From contig OZ038384.1 of the NCBI GenBank assembly GCA_964036045.1, positions 62,593,355-62,657,354 of the forward strand: DNA of 64,000 bases. Direction: 5' to 3'. The first letter of the stretch is position 1; each line of letters opens with the position of its first letter. The notes under the pieces are model-generated. The model was not told where the DNA came from. It did no database searches and saw nothing but the letters and a program-made list of their open reading frames with translations. Positions 55,429-64,000 of this stretch are shown one piece after another. Both the position numbers and the translations under genes were made by a program. The stretch is from Eutreptiella sp. 'Long Island Sound 2002' (taxonomy: Eukaryota > Euglenozoa > Euglenophyceae > Eutreptiales > Eutreptiaceae).

Positions 55429-56490
55429 GTGGCGGATAAATGGAGGGCGGGGGACCCCCCCCCCCCCCCCCAGTACCAGGCGGCGCCACCCGAGGCCCCC
55501 CAGGAACCGCCGACACCTCCTGACTGGCCCGACTCGAGCGACGAGGCCCGGCACCGCAAACGGCGGCTCTCCCGCTCCCCCCCCGCACGGCGCACCCAGC
55601 CCCGGCGCTCACGGTCCCCACACCGCCACCGTGCCTCAACCACCCACTCGCGCCGCTCCTGCTCCCCAACGCGCCACCACGAGCCCCGGGGCCTCGCTCC
55701 CGCCGCTCCCGCTCCCCCAGGCGCCAGCACGGACGCCACTGCCGCCCCATGTCCACCTCCCCCTCCCCCAACGAGCCCCACCGGGCTTCCCGTTCCCCCC
55801 TCTGCCCGTACGCGACCCCCACGCTGAGGCCCCGCCACCACCGTTCCCGCTCCCCCAGGCGCCGCGTAGCACGCCACTGCCGCCCCATGTCCACCACCCC
55901 CTCCTCCCACGGGCCCCAGTGGGCTTCCCGTTCCCCCCCCTCGCCCGTACCCGTCCTCCATCCCCAGCCCCCGTCACCGCCGCTCCCGCTCCACCAGGCG
56001 CCGCCACGCCCGCCACCGCCGCATGTCCACGTCCTCCTCCCGCCACTCCAGGACCTCGAGCTCGGACCCCTCCCCCACCCAGGCCCCCGCCCGCCTCGCC
56101 TGGTGGTCTGCCCCCGCTTTGCAGGAGCTCTGCCGCTGGGTGAAGTGGGCCGGAGGAGCAGGAAGGCGAGAAGGGGTGCATATGGTGCACACCCTCGAGG
56201 AGATCCGCACCTGCACCCCCGCCAACCCCAACGAGGCCGCCCCGGAGGCCATCATGCCGCAGGCGGCGTGGGAGGCCCTCCTCCGGGACGCGGTCCAGGG
56301 CCTCCGCCCCCCCTACACCCCCCAAACCCTCCGCCAATGGCTCCAGGCCACCCACCCCCAGGCCTGGGCCATCCGCGCCCCCTCCCCACCCCACAACCAC
56401 CACACCGGGAAGGGAAAGGGCACGGGCAAGGGGAGGGCAAGGGACAGAGAGGGACACTCCGGCAAGGGGGCACGGAAGGGTCCAAAGTGA
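55429..56490 (+). pseudogene. GC-rich element module E: Arg/Ser-rich protein with Trp-rich domain (plus copy)
   Basis: The phase is constant apart from one stop near 55825. The N-terminal half is Arg/Ser/His-rich (RHRKRRLSRSP, RRSRSPHRH), like RS domains. The C-terminal ~110 residues read LAWWSAPALQELCRWVKWAGG, MPQAAWEALLRDAV and TLRQWLQAT, then a basic Gly/Lys tail ending at TGA 56488-56490. The window-start copy has the same tail. A competing frame on the same strand (55262-56143) is only Pro-rich and is not favoured. Confidence 0.55.
55700..56040. repeat. ~138-bp tandem repeat in module E, three units
   Basis: CCGCTCCCGCTCCCCCAGGC (or a close variant) recurs near 55705, 55845 and 55980, each followed by a GCCGCCCCATGTCCAC-like stretch. 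The unit is a multiple of three and encodes Arg/Ser-rich sequence. Confidence 0.7.
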
Positions 56491-56570
56491 CAGGCAGGCG
56501 CCCATAGGGACAGAGCAACGGGAGCGACACAACATGGGAGCAGGAAACCACCCCAGGGCCAGGAAAGGGT

Positions 56571-56937
56571 GTAAGTGCGGCTAGCCCCATCTGCTCAGAT
56601 TTTCAGACATTCTGCCCAGATTGGCTACATTTTGGTCATTTTCTTTGCTTCGGCGGAATCGCCGCCTCGCAGCTCAGTCTCAGGATATTTCCTATATATT
56701 TCTGATATGCCGGATTTGATTCCGCGGTCCATTTCCCGTAAATCCGCCGCGTTCCGCTATTTTAGCTGGAATCGCCATTTGCCGCTGACGCGCGCTCGCG
56801 GGCCAGATCGGCCAAACATTTTTACATAATTGGATTAATTAAATCTTTTCAGACAGTTGTGGACACTCAGATGTATTTAGAATAATCCGCATCAATTTTC
56901 TTCATAGACTGGGATTTTCTGCCGGACCACAATCAAC
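56571..56937 (+). promoter_or_regulatory. Candidate 5' LTR/leader of Ty3-C
   Basis: Begins TGTAAG where similarity to the GC-rich element ends, and finishes just before ATG 56938 with a sequence ending CAATCAAC. A TATATATTTC-like AT stretch lies near 56695. Without the 3' LTR the boundaries cannot be confirmed, and I found no convincing tRNA primer-binding site. Confidence 0.35.
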
Positions 56938-58440
56938 ATGGACCTTGCTTCAGTTGTTGCTGCTCCCGCCTCCGTTGGTGTCCGAGTATCCGGTTCTACC
57001 CCCAATAACAACATCCAGGGAGACTCCTCGCGTGCCTGCCCCACTGGTCTTGCCGGCCCCGAGCCCTCCGGCACCCTCAACGACCCAGGGCAGCACTTTC
57101 ATGGTAGCAGAGGCTACCTGAATGTTGTTCCTTTGGTGTCCCAACCACAGCTAGCTCCCCAGTACGGCCCCGTAGACTCCGCCACCTCCGGAGACGTAAC
57201 GATTACGCTGCCGTGGTGCTGTGCGAACGAGGCCTTGAGAGGAATGCCTTGCGCAAGCCCAAATTGCCCAAGAAGGGCACAAATCAGCAGCTGTGGAGGC
57301 CCAGATTACAATCAAGATCCCAGTCGAAATTGGCCATCAAGCAGCTGGAATCTCCCAGGCTACGCTAATGGCAACGCTCCGGTGGAGCTTACGGACCTGG
57401 CAGGTACTAATACTCCTTACCAATGTCCACATTTTGAGACCATCGACGCCGACATTGACGACATTGAGATGGGTGGTCCAGGTGAGGTACCTACCTATAA
57501 TCGACCAGCCTCTTGGGCACAATGGGACAACCATTTGTCTTCAGAAGTGACCCGTAACCTTGAGGCGCTTGAGGCCCTTTGTCTATTAGCCACGTCTAAG
57601 CTGATAGGTCAAGAAAGAATCGCCTCTGAATTTTTATTCGAATATTTTTTCCTCCTTCAAGAAGAAATTAATACCAGGATGTGGTGGCGTTCTCAAGAAG
57701 ATGAATCTTTTGCCAATTTTTTGCAGATCTGGGAGGCAAGCCCCTTCCCGAAGGAGAAGACCAAGGCACCTGTTGCCGGGCCCTCCGCCCCTCATCCCTC
57801 TGTTTCCATCCGCGACGATCTAGCCGCCGCGGTTGAGGAAGGAATTTTAGAGGCAGCCAGGCAGGCAAGCCTAGAAATTAGGGCTGAAGGAGCTCCCCAA
57901 GTGGACTCCTGGCTGCGAACTACTGAGATTAGCGGTCCGACAGCTTGCTCAGGCCCTTCAGGACACGGTATGTACTGTCCTGCCGACTGCTCTTGCAGAT
58001 TACAGCGAGATACTGAGCTCCAATTGCTCAAAGATCAAATGCAACTCATCATTCAGACGCTGGGAATTAAAGATCTTTTCAAGACCCACATGAGGTCTGA
58101 GGGCGCATCATCGGTGGAACAAACAACAGAACCGTCGGAGGAGGCGGCAGAAATTTTTTCGATTGCTCCTTCGGTGGACTCTAAGACCACCGATGCAAGG
58201 ATCAGCAGGACTAAGCTAAAGGAAAGGGTTACCATCTCTCGATCTCAGAGTAGGTCGGCGAAGGCTAGGACTGAGACTCAGAATGCCAAGCGAACTGCCT
58301 CCCGTACTGCCCTTCCTGCTGTTGATTCCAATGCAATAGCCAGATGGCGCTCGCCCAGACCCTCGCCGGAGCTGGTGTGGCTAATGATGCCGCCAAGGTG
58401 TCTGCCATTACGGCCGGTGTTGGGCTGGATTCACTCCTAA
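56938..58440 (+). CDS. Ty3-C ORF1, Gag-like N-terminal protein
   Basis: 500 codons. The first ~140 residues are low-complexity with several Cys. From about residue 200 it is helical (RNLEALEALCLLATSKL, EFLFEYFFLLQEEI). Near residue 345 there is a YCPADCSCRLQRD cluster followed by a Leu-rich helix (ELQLLKDQMQLIIQTLGI) that could oligomerise. The end is basic and Ser-rich. It overlaps ORF2 by ~97 bases in a different phase. The ORF2 phase is open from 58326, and I see no classical slippery heptamer in the overlap, so reinitiation at ATG 58344 is as likely as frameshifting. Confidence 0.65.
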   Translation: MDLASVVAAPASVGVRVSGSTPNNNIQGDSSRACPTGLAGPEPSGTLNDPGQHFHGSRGYLNVVPLVSQPQLAPQYGPVDSATSGDVTITLPWCCANEALRGMPCASPNCPRRAQISSCGGPDYNQDPSRNWPSSSWNLPGYANGNAPVELTDLAGTNTPYQCPHFETIDADIDDIEMGGPGEVPTYNRPASWAQWDNHLSSEVTRNLEALEALCLLATSKLIGQERIASEFLFEYFFLLQEEINTRMWWRSQEDESFANFLQIWEASPFPKEKTKAPVAGPSAPHPSVSIRDDLAAAVEEGILEAARQASLEIRAEGAPQVDSWLRTTEISGPTACSGPSGHGMYCPADCSCRLQRDTELQLLKDQMQLIIQTLGIKDLFKTHMRSEGASSVEQTTEPSEEAAEIFSIAPSVDSKTTDARISRTKLKERVTISRSQSRSAKARTETQNAKRTASRTALPAVDSNAIARWRSPRPSPELVWLMMPPRCLPLRPVLGWIHS

Positions 58441-59972
58441 ATCCTACTTCATTGCGACTTCGTCAGGTTGCCAAGCAACCGAAGTATAATGGGAACCCCA
58501 GACGTTGGCCTCAGTTCCAACGGGAATTTAAACTGTGGGTTAAGACTCAAAAGCTCCAGGATGATCAGTTCCTGATGGCCCTCCTGGACTGCCTTGAGGG
58601 AGCGCCGGCCAACACTTGGCTCAGGACCTGGAGTGATCGTGAGGATTCAAGTTCCCCCCTTACCTTTGATGAGGTGTGGGAACAGTTGGAGGGTCGTGGA
58701 TCCCGGCTGCCTGAGGACCATTACCACCAGATGTTGAAGAATTTTACTTCGTTCTCGCAATTAATCTTGCACGAAGTGCAAGACAAGAGACAGCGCTTCT
58801 GGAATCTCGTAGAAGAATCTGAACATTCAGGCGAAAAATTTTCCAGTGCCGAGCTGAAAAATTTGATTTTTGACAAGATCCCCTCCGAAACCGCCGCCAC
58901 CCTTCGGAATAAACAGTCCGAAGAAAAGGTCAAGACCTGGTGGGCGGAGATCGATGGCTTTGACGCCTCGGCCAACCGGTTTACAGTCAGGGAGGCACTT
59001 CAAAAGTGCTCCCCCACGTCGTTTACCAAGGTCAAATTCACTGAAAACACGTGGAAAATCAAGTTTAATGAACACGAGGATCGGGACTTGTTTGTCCAAG
59101 TCCTCAATAGGGGAGTAAGTTTCCACGGCCATCGCCTGAAGGCCAGGAACTGGGTGTTTTCGTTCACCCCGCAGGAACTGTGGGAAGAGGTTGAGCGGCT
59201 CGCTGACGCCGCCAATCAAAATTTCCATGAGGGTCTTGGGAGAAACAAGAATACCCAGCAAAACACCCAAAATGGGGCCCAAAAGGGCAACAAAAAGGTG
59301 AATGACACCCGGAATGTTCAAGATCATTGTAGCATCTGCCTTCTTTTAGGTTCTACGAACCGAGCTAAGACGCATTCTACTGCTAATCACCGATGGTCTG
59401 CTTACGATCACAAGGTGATTGGTGAAAATGTCAGTAATTCGCAGAATTCCGACAGGAATGACAGACAGGTGCATGGTGCAAAGGGGGGAAAGGGTAATCC
59501 GACCCCCTCCGGTGGAAACAAAAATACTGGAGGCCCTGGCGGGTCCCAAGGCAAAGGAAATCGGACTCCATCCGGTTCCGGTGGGCAGCCTAACGGTCAG
59601 ACAAGTCCTAATGGCAACGCCGGAGGCGGAAATCGAAATCCAGGCCAAACCCCTCAATCCGGTACAAACAAAGGAAATGCTCCAGGATCACAGGGTAAGG
59701 GTAAGGGAAATCCTTCAGGAACCCCTTTCTCTGGTAAGGGCAGAGGGCGTGGCGACGGTGGTGGCCCATCATCCGGCGGCCGTGGCCGTGGACGTGGAAA
59801 GGGAAATCATCGTGTGGATCAGGTCTCAGGTGCAGATCAGGTGTCCGATGCGGATCGAGATCATGTCGAAAATGCCCTGAATCCAGCGGATGATCCGTTC
59901 CAAGATGAGTGGATCGACGAATCAGGCTGTGTTCACAATGTTAACGCAGCCGCTGGAGGTCAGAACGCCTAG
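58344..59972 (+). CDS. Ty3-C Gag (capsid and RGG/zinc region), ends at leaky UAG
   Basis: 542 codons. Residues ~45-200 match the retrotransposon Gag capsid pattern: YNGNPRRWPQFQREFKLWV, LLDCLEGAPANTWL, DEVWEQLEGRG. A second folded-looking part (FKVKF-like, VQVLNRGVSFHGHRLKARNW) resembles a small RNA-binding fold (speculative). CSICLLLG...THSTANHRW could be a CCHH zinc knuckle. Residues ~370-500 are Gly/Asn/Arg-rich with RGRGRGKG repeats. The stop is TAG, and the downstream phase stays open for 4 kb. Confidence 0.85.
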   Translation: MALAQTLAGAGVANDAAKVSAITAGVGLDSLLNPTSLRLRQVAKQPKYNGNPRRWPQFQREFKLWVKTQKLQDDQFLMALLDCLEGAPANTWLRTWSDREDSSSPLTFDEVWEQLEGRGSRLPEDHYHQMLKNFTSFSQLILHEVQDKRQRFWNLVEESEHSGEKFSSAELKNLIFDKIPSETAATLRNKQSEEKVKTWWAEIDGFDASANRFTVREALQKCSPTSFTKVKFTENTWKIKFNEHEDRDLFVQVLNRGVSFHGHRLKARNWVFSFTPQELWEEVERLADAANQNFHEGLGRNKNTQQNTQNGAQKGNKKVNDTRNVQDHCSICLLLGSTNRAKTHSTANHRWSAYDHKVIGENVSNSQNSDRNDRQVHGAKGGKGNPTPSGGNKNTGGPGGSQGKGNRTPSGSGGQPNGQTSPNGNAGGGNRNPGQTPQSGTNKGNAPGSQGKGKGNPSGTPFSGKGRGRGDGGGPSSGGRGRGRGKGNHRVDQVSGADQVSDADRDHVENALNPADDPFQDEWIDESGCVHNVNAAAGGQNA

Positions 59973-60005
59973 GGGAGCCACGAAAATCGCCCCTCCCCAG
60001 GCGAT
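59970..60005 (+). promoter_or_regulatory. Candidate stop-codon readthrough signal at the Gag-Pol junction
   Basis: TAG followed by GGG. A 6-bp stem ATCGCC (59986-59991) with GGCGAT (60000-60005) closes an 8-base loop 13 bases after the stop. An alternative stem GGGGAG (59972-59977) with CTCCCC (59993-59998) overlaps it. A UAG with a purine 3' neighbour and a nearby structure is the arrangement known to promote Gag-Pol readthrough in some retroelements. Confidence 0.5.
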
Positions 60006-63000
60006 TGCAGGCATGATCCCCAGATTCCAGATCGACCATTACTTGATGTAGGGTCGCTTGTCTCCTCTCCCCTGGATCCGGCAGCGGATCCTTCTGTTGT
60101 AGTGGACGAGGTTGGTGTACAGTCCAAGCACAGGGCCCGTCAGTTTGTCACAAAGCTGTGGGTCTCTGATTGCAAGGGAAATTTCCATCTCGCCACTTGT
60201 TTGTGTGACAATGGATCAGAGGTAAATCTCCAATCCAATTCATTCTTACCCGACGACTGCGTGTTTGAATTGCCTCATCCTGTTACCCTCGAGGGAGTTT
60301 CTGGACATTCTCTCGCAGGTGGGCAACGCGGTTGTTATATATCAACTCATTTGGTCGCTCAAGACCTTTGGGAAGAGCAAAATGTGGAAGAAGTTGTCCT
60401 TAAGGATGACTACTTCTATCGTGCTGACATAAAGTATGACCTTTATTTGGGCCATCCTTGGCTTCGCAAGAACAGGGTAGCGCCCGTAGGTCATCGTCGT
60501 TGTTTTTTGCTGGAGTCAGGTCCCTTGGAGCGTCCTGAATTTCTTTTTTTGCACGCAGGGTTTAAAAGTGCAGAAGAATTTTTGAAGCAAAAGGTGACAC
60601 CAAAATTTGGTGATAATATCACCATTGCAGAGGTGAATGGGAGTGCCGATTACTCCCAAGAGTTAGAATGTCTTCGTAGGGACTCCCAGCCACGACGTCC
60701 TTCGCGCTGGCACTCTTCATCCTACAGAGTTGTCGACAAATGGCGCGATGCAATTTGTGAATACTTTCATGAACACCATTCCTTTTGGCCACAGTATGAT
60801 GCCTTTGCTAACCGTATGAACAAGCGCTTTGACAAGCACTTTAGCGACGCTTGGACCCATAAATGGGACAAGAAGTTATGGCTTAATCCTCCGTTTCACT
60901 TAATCCAGCAGGTCATCCACAAAATCAAGCAAGATAAAACTCAGGCAATTTTAGTTGTGCCCTTGTGGGACGACAAGCCTTGGTTTCAGGAATTACAAGA
61001 CATTTGTGTAGATTACATCGAACTTCCCAGGAAGATTAAGCTGTATGCCAGGGACGACACAGGTCCCCTGCCACAGCGGTCCTGGAGTTCGCTTGCATTC
61101 CTGGTGGATGGAAAGCTTTCTGACTCTAATTCTGCTGATTCTGGTACTGATTCTTGTGTTGGGTCTGAATCTGAGGTTGAGCGTGGTACTGATGATGAAT
61201 CTATTTTTTCTGATTTTTGTCCGTCAGATACCCAAGGTGATTCAACGTCCAATGGATCCGCCTCGTCTCCCTCTTCCCCAATACGGTCGACATCGAAAAG
61301 AATCTTCAGTGCACGGGCGAGGAAAAATCTCCAATCGCGCCGCAAATTCAGAGTTTTTTATGAAAAACCCCCTGTGGAAGCTTTCATGGATCCTTTCGAG
61401 GAGCTGGATCACGAAGAGAATCTCTGGGATTTCGACACACGACCCACCTATCTCCAAGAGGCAGTTCATACGGACCTGTTTAGGGACATCCGTAAGAAGA
61501 TTCTTCCTGCCAAAGCCGAAGAAGTCGCCAAAGTTTTTTCGACAGTAATTCCTGGCGATCAGGTGGACACTGAATTGTGTTCCAAGTCAAGAGAAAAGAT
61601 TTTTGAGGAACGGAAGGACACAACCCTTTCAGGGAAGTTGATCAAAGACCCCCCTGTCCGTGGACAGTTCGGTGAAGCCTTCATCGAGCTTCGTGAAGGG
61701 TATAAGGCAAAAAAACAGCGCCCTTATGAAAATCATGGACACAAACATGAGATACTCAGAAAAATCATCGAGAGAAATCTCAGGGAATTTGGTTGGCTTG
61801 AGGGTTGTATGACTAGCGAATGGTGCTGTGCACCCTTCACAGTCCCGAAGCCACCGCCTGCAGACCAGAACACTATTGATGGTTGGCGAATGGTGGTTGA
61901 TTTTCGCAATCTCAACGCCGAAACCAAGGCGGATTCGCACCCCCTGCCCCTCATTGAGGAGGAAATCGCTAAGAGGGCAAGAGGTCGTTTGTTTTCTGTG
62001 CTGGATCTCCGTCACGGCTTTCACCAAATGCCGTTGAGGAAGGACAGCCAACCTCTCACCTGTATGTGCACGCCATGTGGCCCAGTCCAGTGGACCGTCA
62101 TGCCCATGGGCCTGAAGAACGCCCCCTCATTTTTTCAAAGAATGATGGAGGATGTGCTGTTCACAACCCATCCTGAGCTTCGTGCCTTCGTGAGTGTGTA
62201 CATAGATGACATAATCATCGCGACGGAGGGGGAGGGACTGACCGAAGCCGAGCTGGTGGCCCTACATGAGAAGCAGCTGAACCAAGTTTTGGACATTCTT
62301 GACGCCAATCAGCTGATTTGTGGGCCAAAGAAGGGAAAATTATTTTTAAAATCAGTCGAATTTTGTGGTTCTCTCCTAGAGAATGGCACCCGACGACCCA
62401 GTCCAGGGAAGCTCGTCGCTATTCAGAAGTGGAAGCGCCCTGAGACGATCACGGAATTGAGAGGATTCCTGGGTTGTTGCAATTTTTACCACACTTTTGT
62501 GCCGAATTATGCCAAATTTGCTGCCCCCCTCACTGAATTATTGAAGGTAGGGAGAGATGCGGGCAAGGCAGGTTCAAAGGTTCGTGTCAAGTGGACTGAC
62601 GAGTGCGAGGAGGCCTTCCATCACTTGAAGGCGGCCCTCTGCGAAGTCGCCACGTTGCATGTGCCCCAATTTGACCGACCCTTCTACATTAGAACCGACG
62701 CTTCTAGGTACGCGATCGGAGCTGTCCTTGAACAGGTTGATGAAGCCACCGGCGATCATTACCCTCTTGCATTTTGGTCTCGGAAGCTAGCCCCACGCCA
62801 AATGCAATGGTCGCCGCGTGAGCAAGAAACATATGCCATCATCTGTGCTTTAAAAAAGTACCAATCGTGGGTTGGCACCAATCGAGTCGAGGTCCTGACG
62901 GATCATCGATCTCTGGAGTATTGGGCCACCGAACACATTGATACTGTCGCGAGCCCAGCTGGTCGACGGGCCAGATGGCACGAATTTCTCTCTCTGTTTG

Positions 63001-64000
63001 ACCTCCATGTGTCGTATTTGCCTGGAAAACACAACACGGTAGCGGATGCTCTGAGCCGATGGGCTTACCCCGCCTCAGAGGGGCTGCAAAGTACCAACAT
63101 CCATGGTACGGAGCAGGACCGCCATGTCATCATCGAATGGGATCAGGAAGAAAAGAAACTCATTCGACGTGCATGCATGCAATGCGCTGTTAAACAACAC
63201 GCATTACCGTGTCACGACATCACGGCCATCTCAGATCCGGCGCATGCTCATGAGATCTGCACCAAAACACTGAAAGTCGTGGAAAAAGTCACCGATCCCT
63301 CCTCAGGGAGTGTGAAACGGTTTGACTATACCCGACAAGTAAGTCGATTTCGGTTGATCCAGGGCATTAAGCGTCGAGATCCGGCCAAAACTCCACCCCT
63401 GCCTAAAGATTCCCTGATAATCCGTGACTGGACGTCCGATTACCTGCAGGATCCCATGTTTAAAGAGGTCTTTGGAAATCTCAAATCCAAAGATGCTCAC
63501 AAGGATGGGATTTTTCCTGAGTATTCGTTGGATGGGGGGAAGCTGTGGATGGAGGGTAAATTGTGTGTGCCAGACGCCCTAGCCCCCCGAGTGTTAAACT
63601 GGTGGCACAAATGGGAGTCCCCCCACGCACATGGCCGTCGACTGTGGTCGATGATTAAGCATAGGTTGTTTGGATCGAGGCTCTACACTCATTGCATGAA
63701 AGTAGCCGCCGGATGTGCCCAATGTGCTGTCTCGACGCCCCCCAGCGCGAAGAAGCACGGCCATCTGAGGCCTCATCCTATTCCGGAGCGCCTCTTTAAC
63801 AGAGTCACCAGTGATTTCTTCTATCTCGGTGAACTCGATGACGAAGAGTGCCATTGGACTAATAAAAAAGTCAATGGTGTGCTCCTTATTCAGTGCCGTC
63901 ATTCTGGCTACATGCAGGTGTTGCCTTGCAACATCGAGTCGATGACTGGCAAGGCTGCCGCCAAATGGTGCGCGCAGACCTGGATGGGAGGCTGGGACGT
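59973..64000 (+). CDS. Ty3-C Pol: protease, methyltransferase-like, RT, RNase H, integrase (partial)
   Basis: In phase with Gag after TAG 59970 and open to the window edge. Protease: LCDNGSEVNL (Asp at 60207, DNGS instead of DTG/DSG). Methyltransferase-like: LWLNPPFHLI (NPPF 60885-60896), AILVVPLWDDKPWF. RT: GWRMVVDFRNLN, SVLDLRHGFHQM, MPMGLKNAPSFFQ, YIDD (62199-62210). RNase H: RTDAS (62697), REQETYAI, LTDHRSLE (62901), NTVADALSR. Integrase: WWHKWESPHAH and HCMKVAAGCAQC (zinc), VTSDFFYL (first catalytic Asp, 63813). The remaining integrase and any chromodomain lie beyond 64000. All key residues seen are intact, so it may be active. Confidence 0.93.

Larger units (their letters stand above)
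50413..56570 (+). mobile_element. GC-rich multi-ORF element, plus-strand copy
   Basis: Module order: A (50413-52441, RNase H), C (52413-53405), D (53520-53700) with its Pro-rich extension to 54840, and E (55429-56490). Module B is missing compared with the minus copy. The 3' end at ~56570 is marked by loss of similarity to the copy at the window start and by the start of Ty3-C. It is damaged by a frameshift near 51080, a TAG at 51305, a TGA at 52953 and others. Confidence 0.6.
56571..64000 (+). mobile_element. Ty3-C: nearly intact Ty3/gypsy element, right end outside window
   Basis: Order: a 365-base AT-richer leader (possible 5' LTR), ORF1 (56938-58440), ORF2 gag (58344-59972), then in the same phase protease, methyltransferase-like, RT, RNase H and integrase to the window edge. 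The only in-frame interruption from 58344 to 64000 is the TAG at 59970. Its lower GC and intact coding contrast with its neighbours and suggest a young insertion at the 3' end of the GC-rich element. Confidence 0.9.

Noticed and set aside
55262-56143. 293-codon Pro-rich ORF overlapping module E
   Set aside because: It is in another phase from the conserved Trp-rich domain and is only Pro/Arg low-complexity.
59972-60005. H-type pseudoknot combining both stems after the UAG
   Set aside because: The loop that would cross the first stem is one base long, which is sterically unlikely. The two stems are treated as alternatives.

Overview
This window looks like nuclear DNA of a unicellular eukaryote, probably an alga or other protist. 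It has no bacterial-style operons, rRNA genes or intact host genes. Almost everything recognisable is a retroelement, a decayed retroelement or a tandem repeat. Some retroelement proteins resemble those I associate with dinoflagellate genomes, but I could not test that, so the lineage is a weak inference.

Layout. 1-2.4 kb: the 3' tail of a GC-rich multi-ORF element (module E) followed by T-poor repeat DNA. 2.7-8.0 kb: a decayed Ty3/gypsy chromovirus (Ty3-A) whose 3' half (RNase H, integrase, chromodomain) is inverted relative to its 5' half. 8-13 kb: mostly non-coding DNA, with a tRNA-like SINE head, one possible exon and an array of alternating long palindromes (11.4-12.5 kb). 13-17.3 kb: a degenerate third copy of the GC-rich element. 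17.3-18.7 kb: GTMTACAG-motif arrays. 19.56-20.33 and 36.77-37.55 kb: two copies of a GC-rich SINE-like repeat with internal tRNA-like boxes and a TCAAACC tail. 22.3-25.1 kb: a broken long ORF ending in a degenerate AlkB-like dioxygenase domain. 27.2-31.4 kb: a broken LINE (AP-endonuclease-like, RT, SH3/Tudor-like segment, RNase H). 32.9-33.6 kb: a ~133-bp G-run satellite. 33.8-34.3 kb: a second 3' fragment of Ty3-A. 35.2-36.7 kb: a ~206-bp satellite. 37.6-40.4 kb: remnants of another chromovirus (Ty3-B), with its chromodomain segment tandemly duplicated (313 bp). 41.36-41.75 kb: six 65-bp repeats. 41.8-48.6 kb (-) and 50.4-56.57 kb (+): two head-to-head copies of the GC-rich element. 56.57-64 kb: a nearly intact Ty3/gypsy element (Ty3-C) running off the right edge.

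Most interesting points. (1) The GC-rich element family has at least two collinear copies and two partial ones. The conserved module order is RNase H with zinc knuckle, Cys/His cluster plus His/Gln/Pro-rich region, putative Ulp1-like protease, small helical module, then a Pro/Arg/Ser-rich protein with a conserved Trp-rich C-terminal domain. I see no reverse transcriptase, and I do not recognise the element as a described one. (2) Ty3-C has a gag and a protease-methyltransferase-RT-RNase H-integrase polyprotein in one reading frame, separated by a single UAG with a stem-loop 13 nt downstream. Both Ty3-C and Ty3-A carry an NPPF-type methyltransferase-like domain upstream of RT. (3) An AlkB-like domain sits at the end of the ORF upstream of the LINE.
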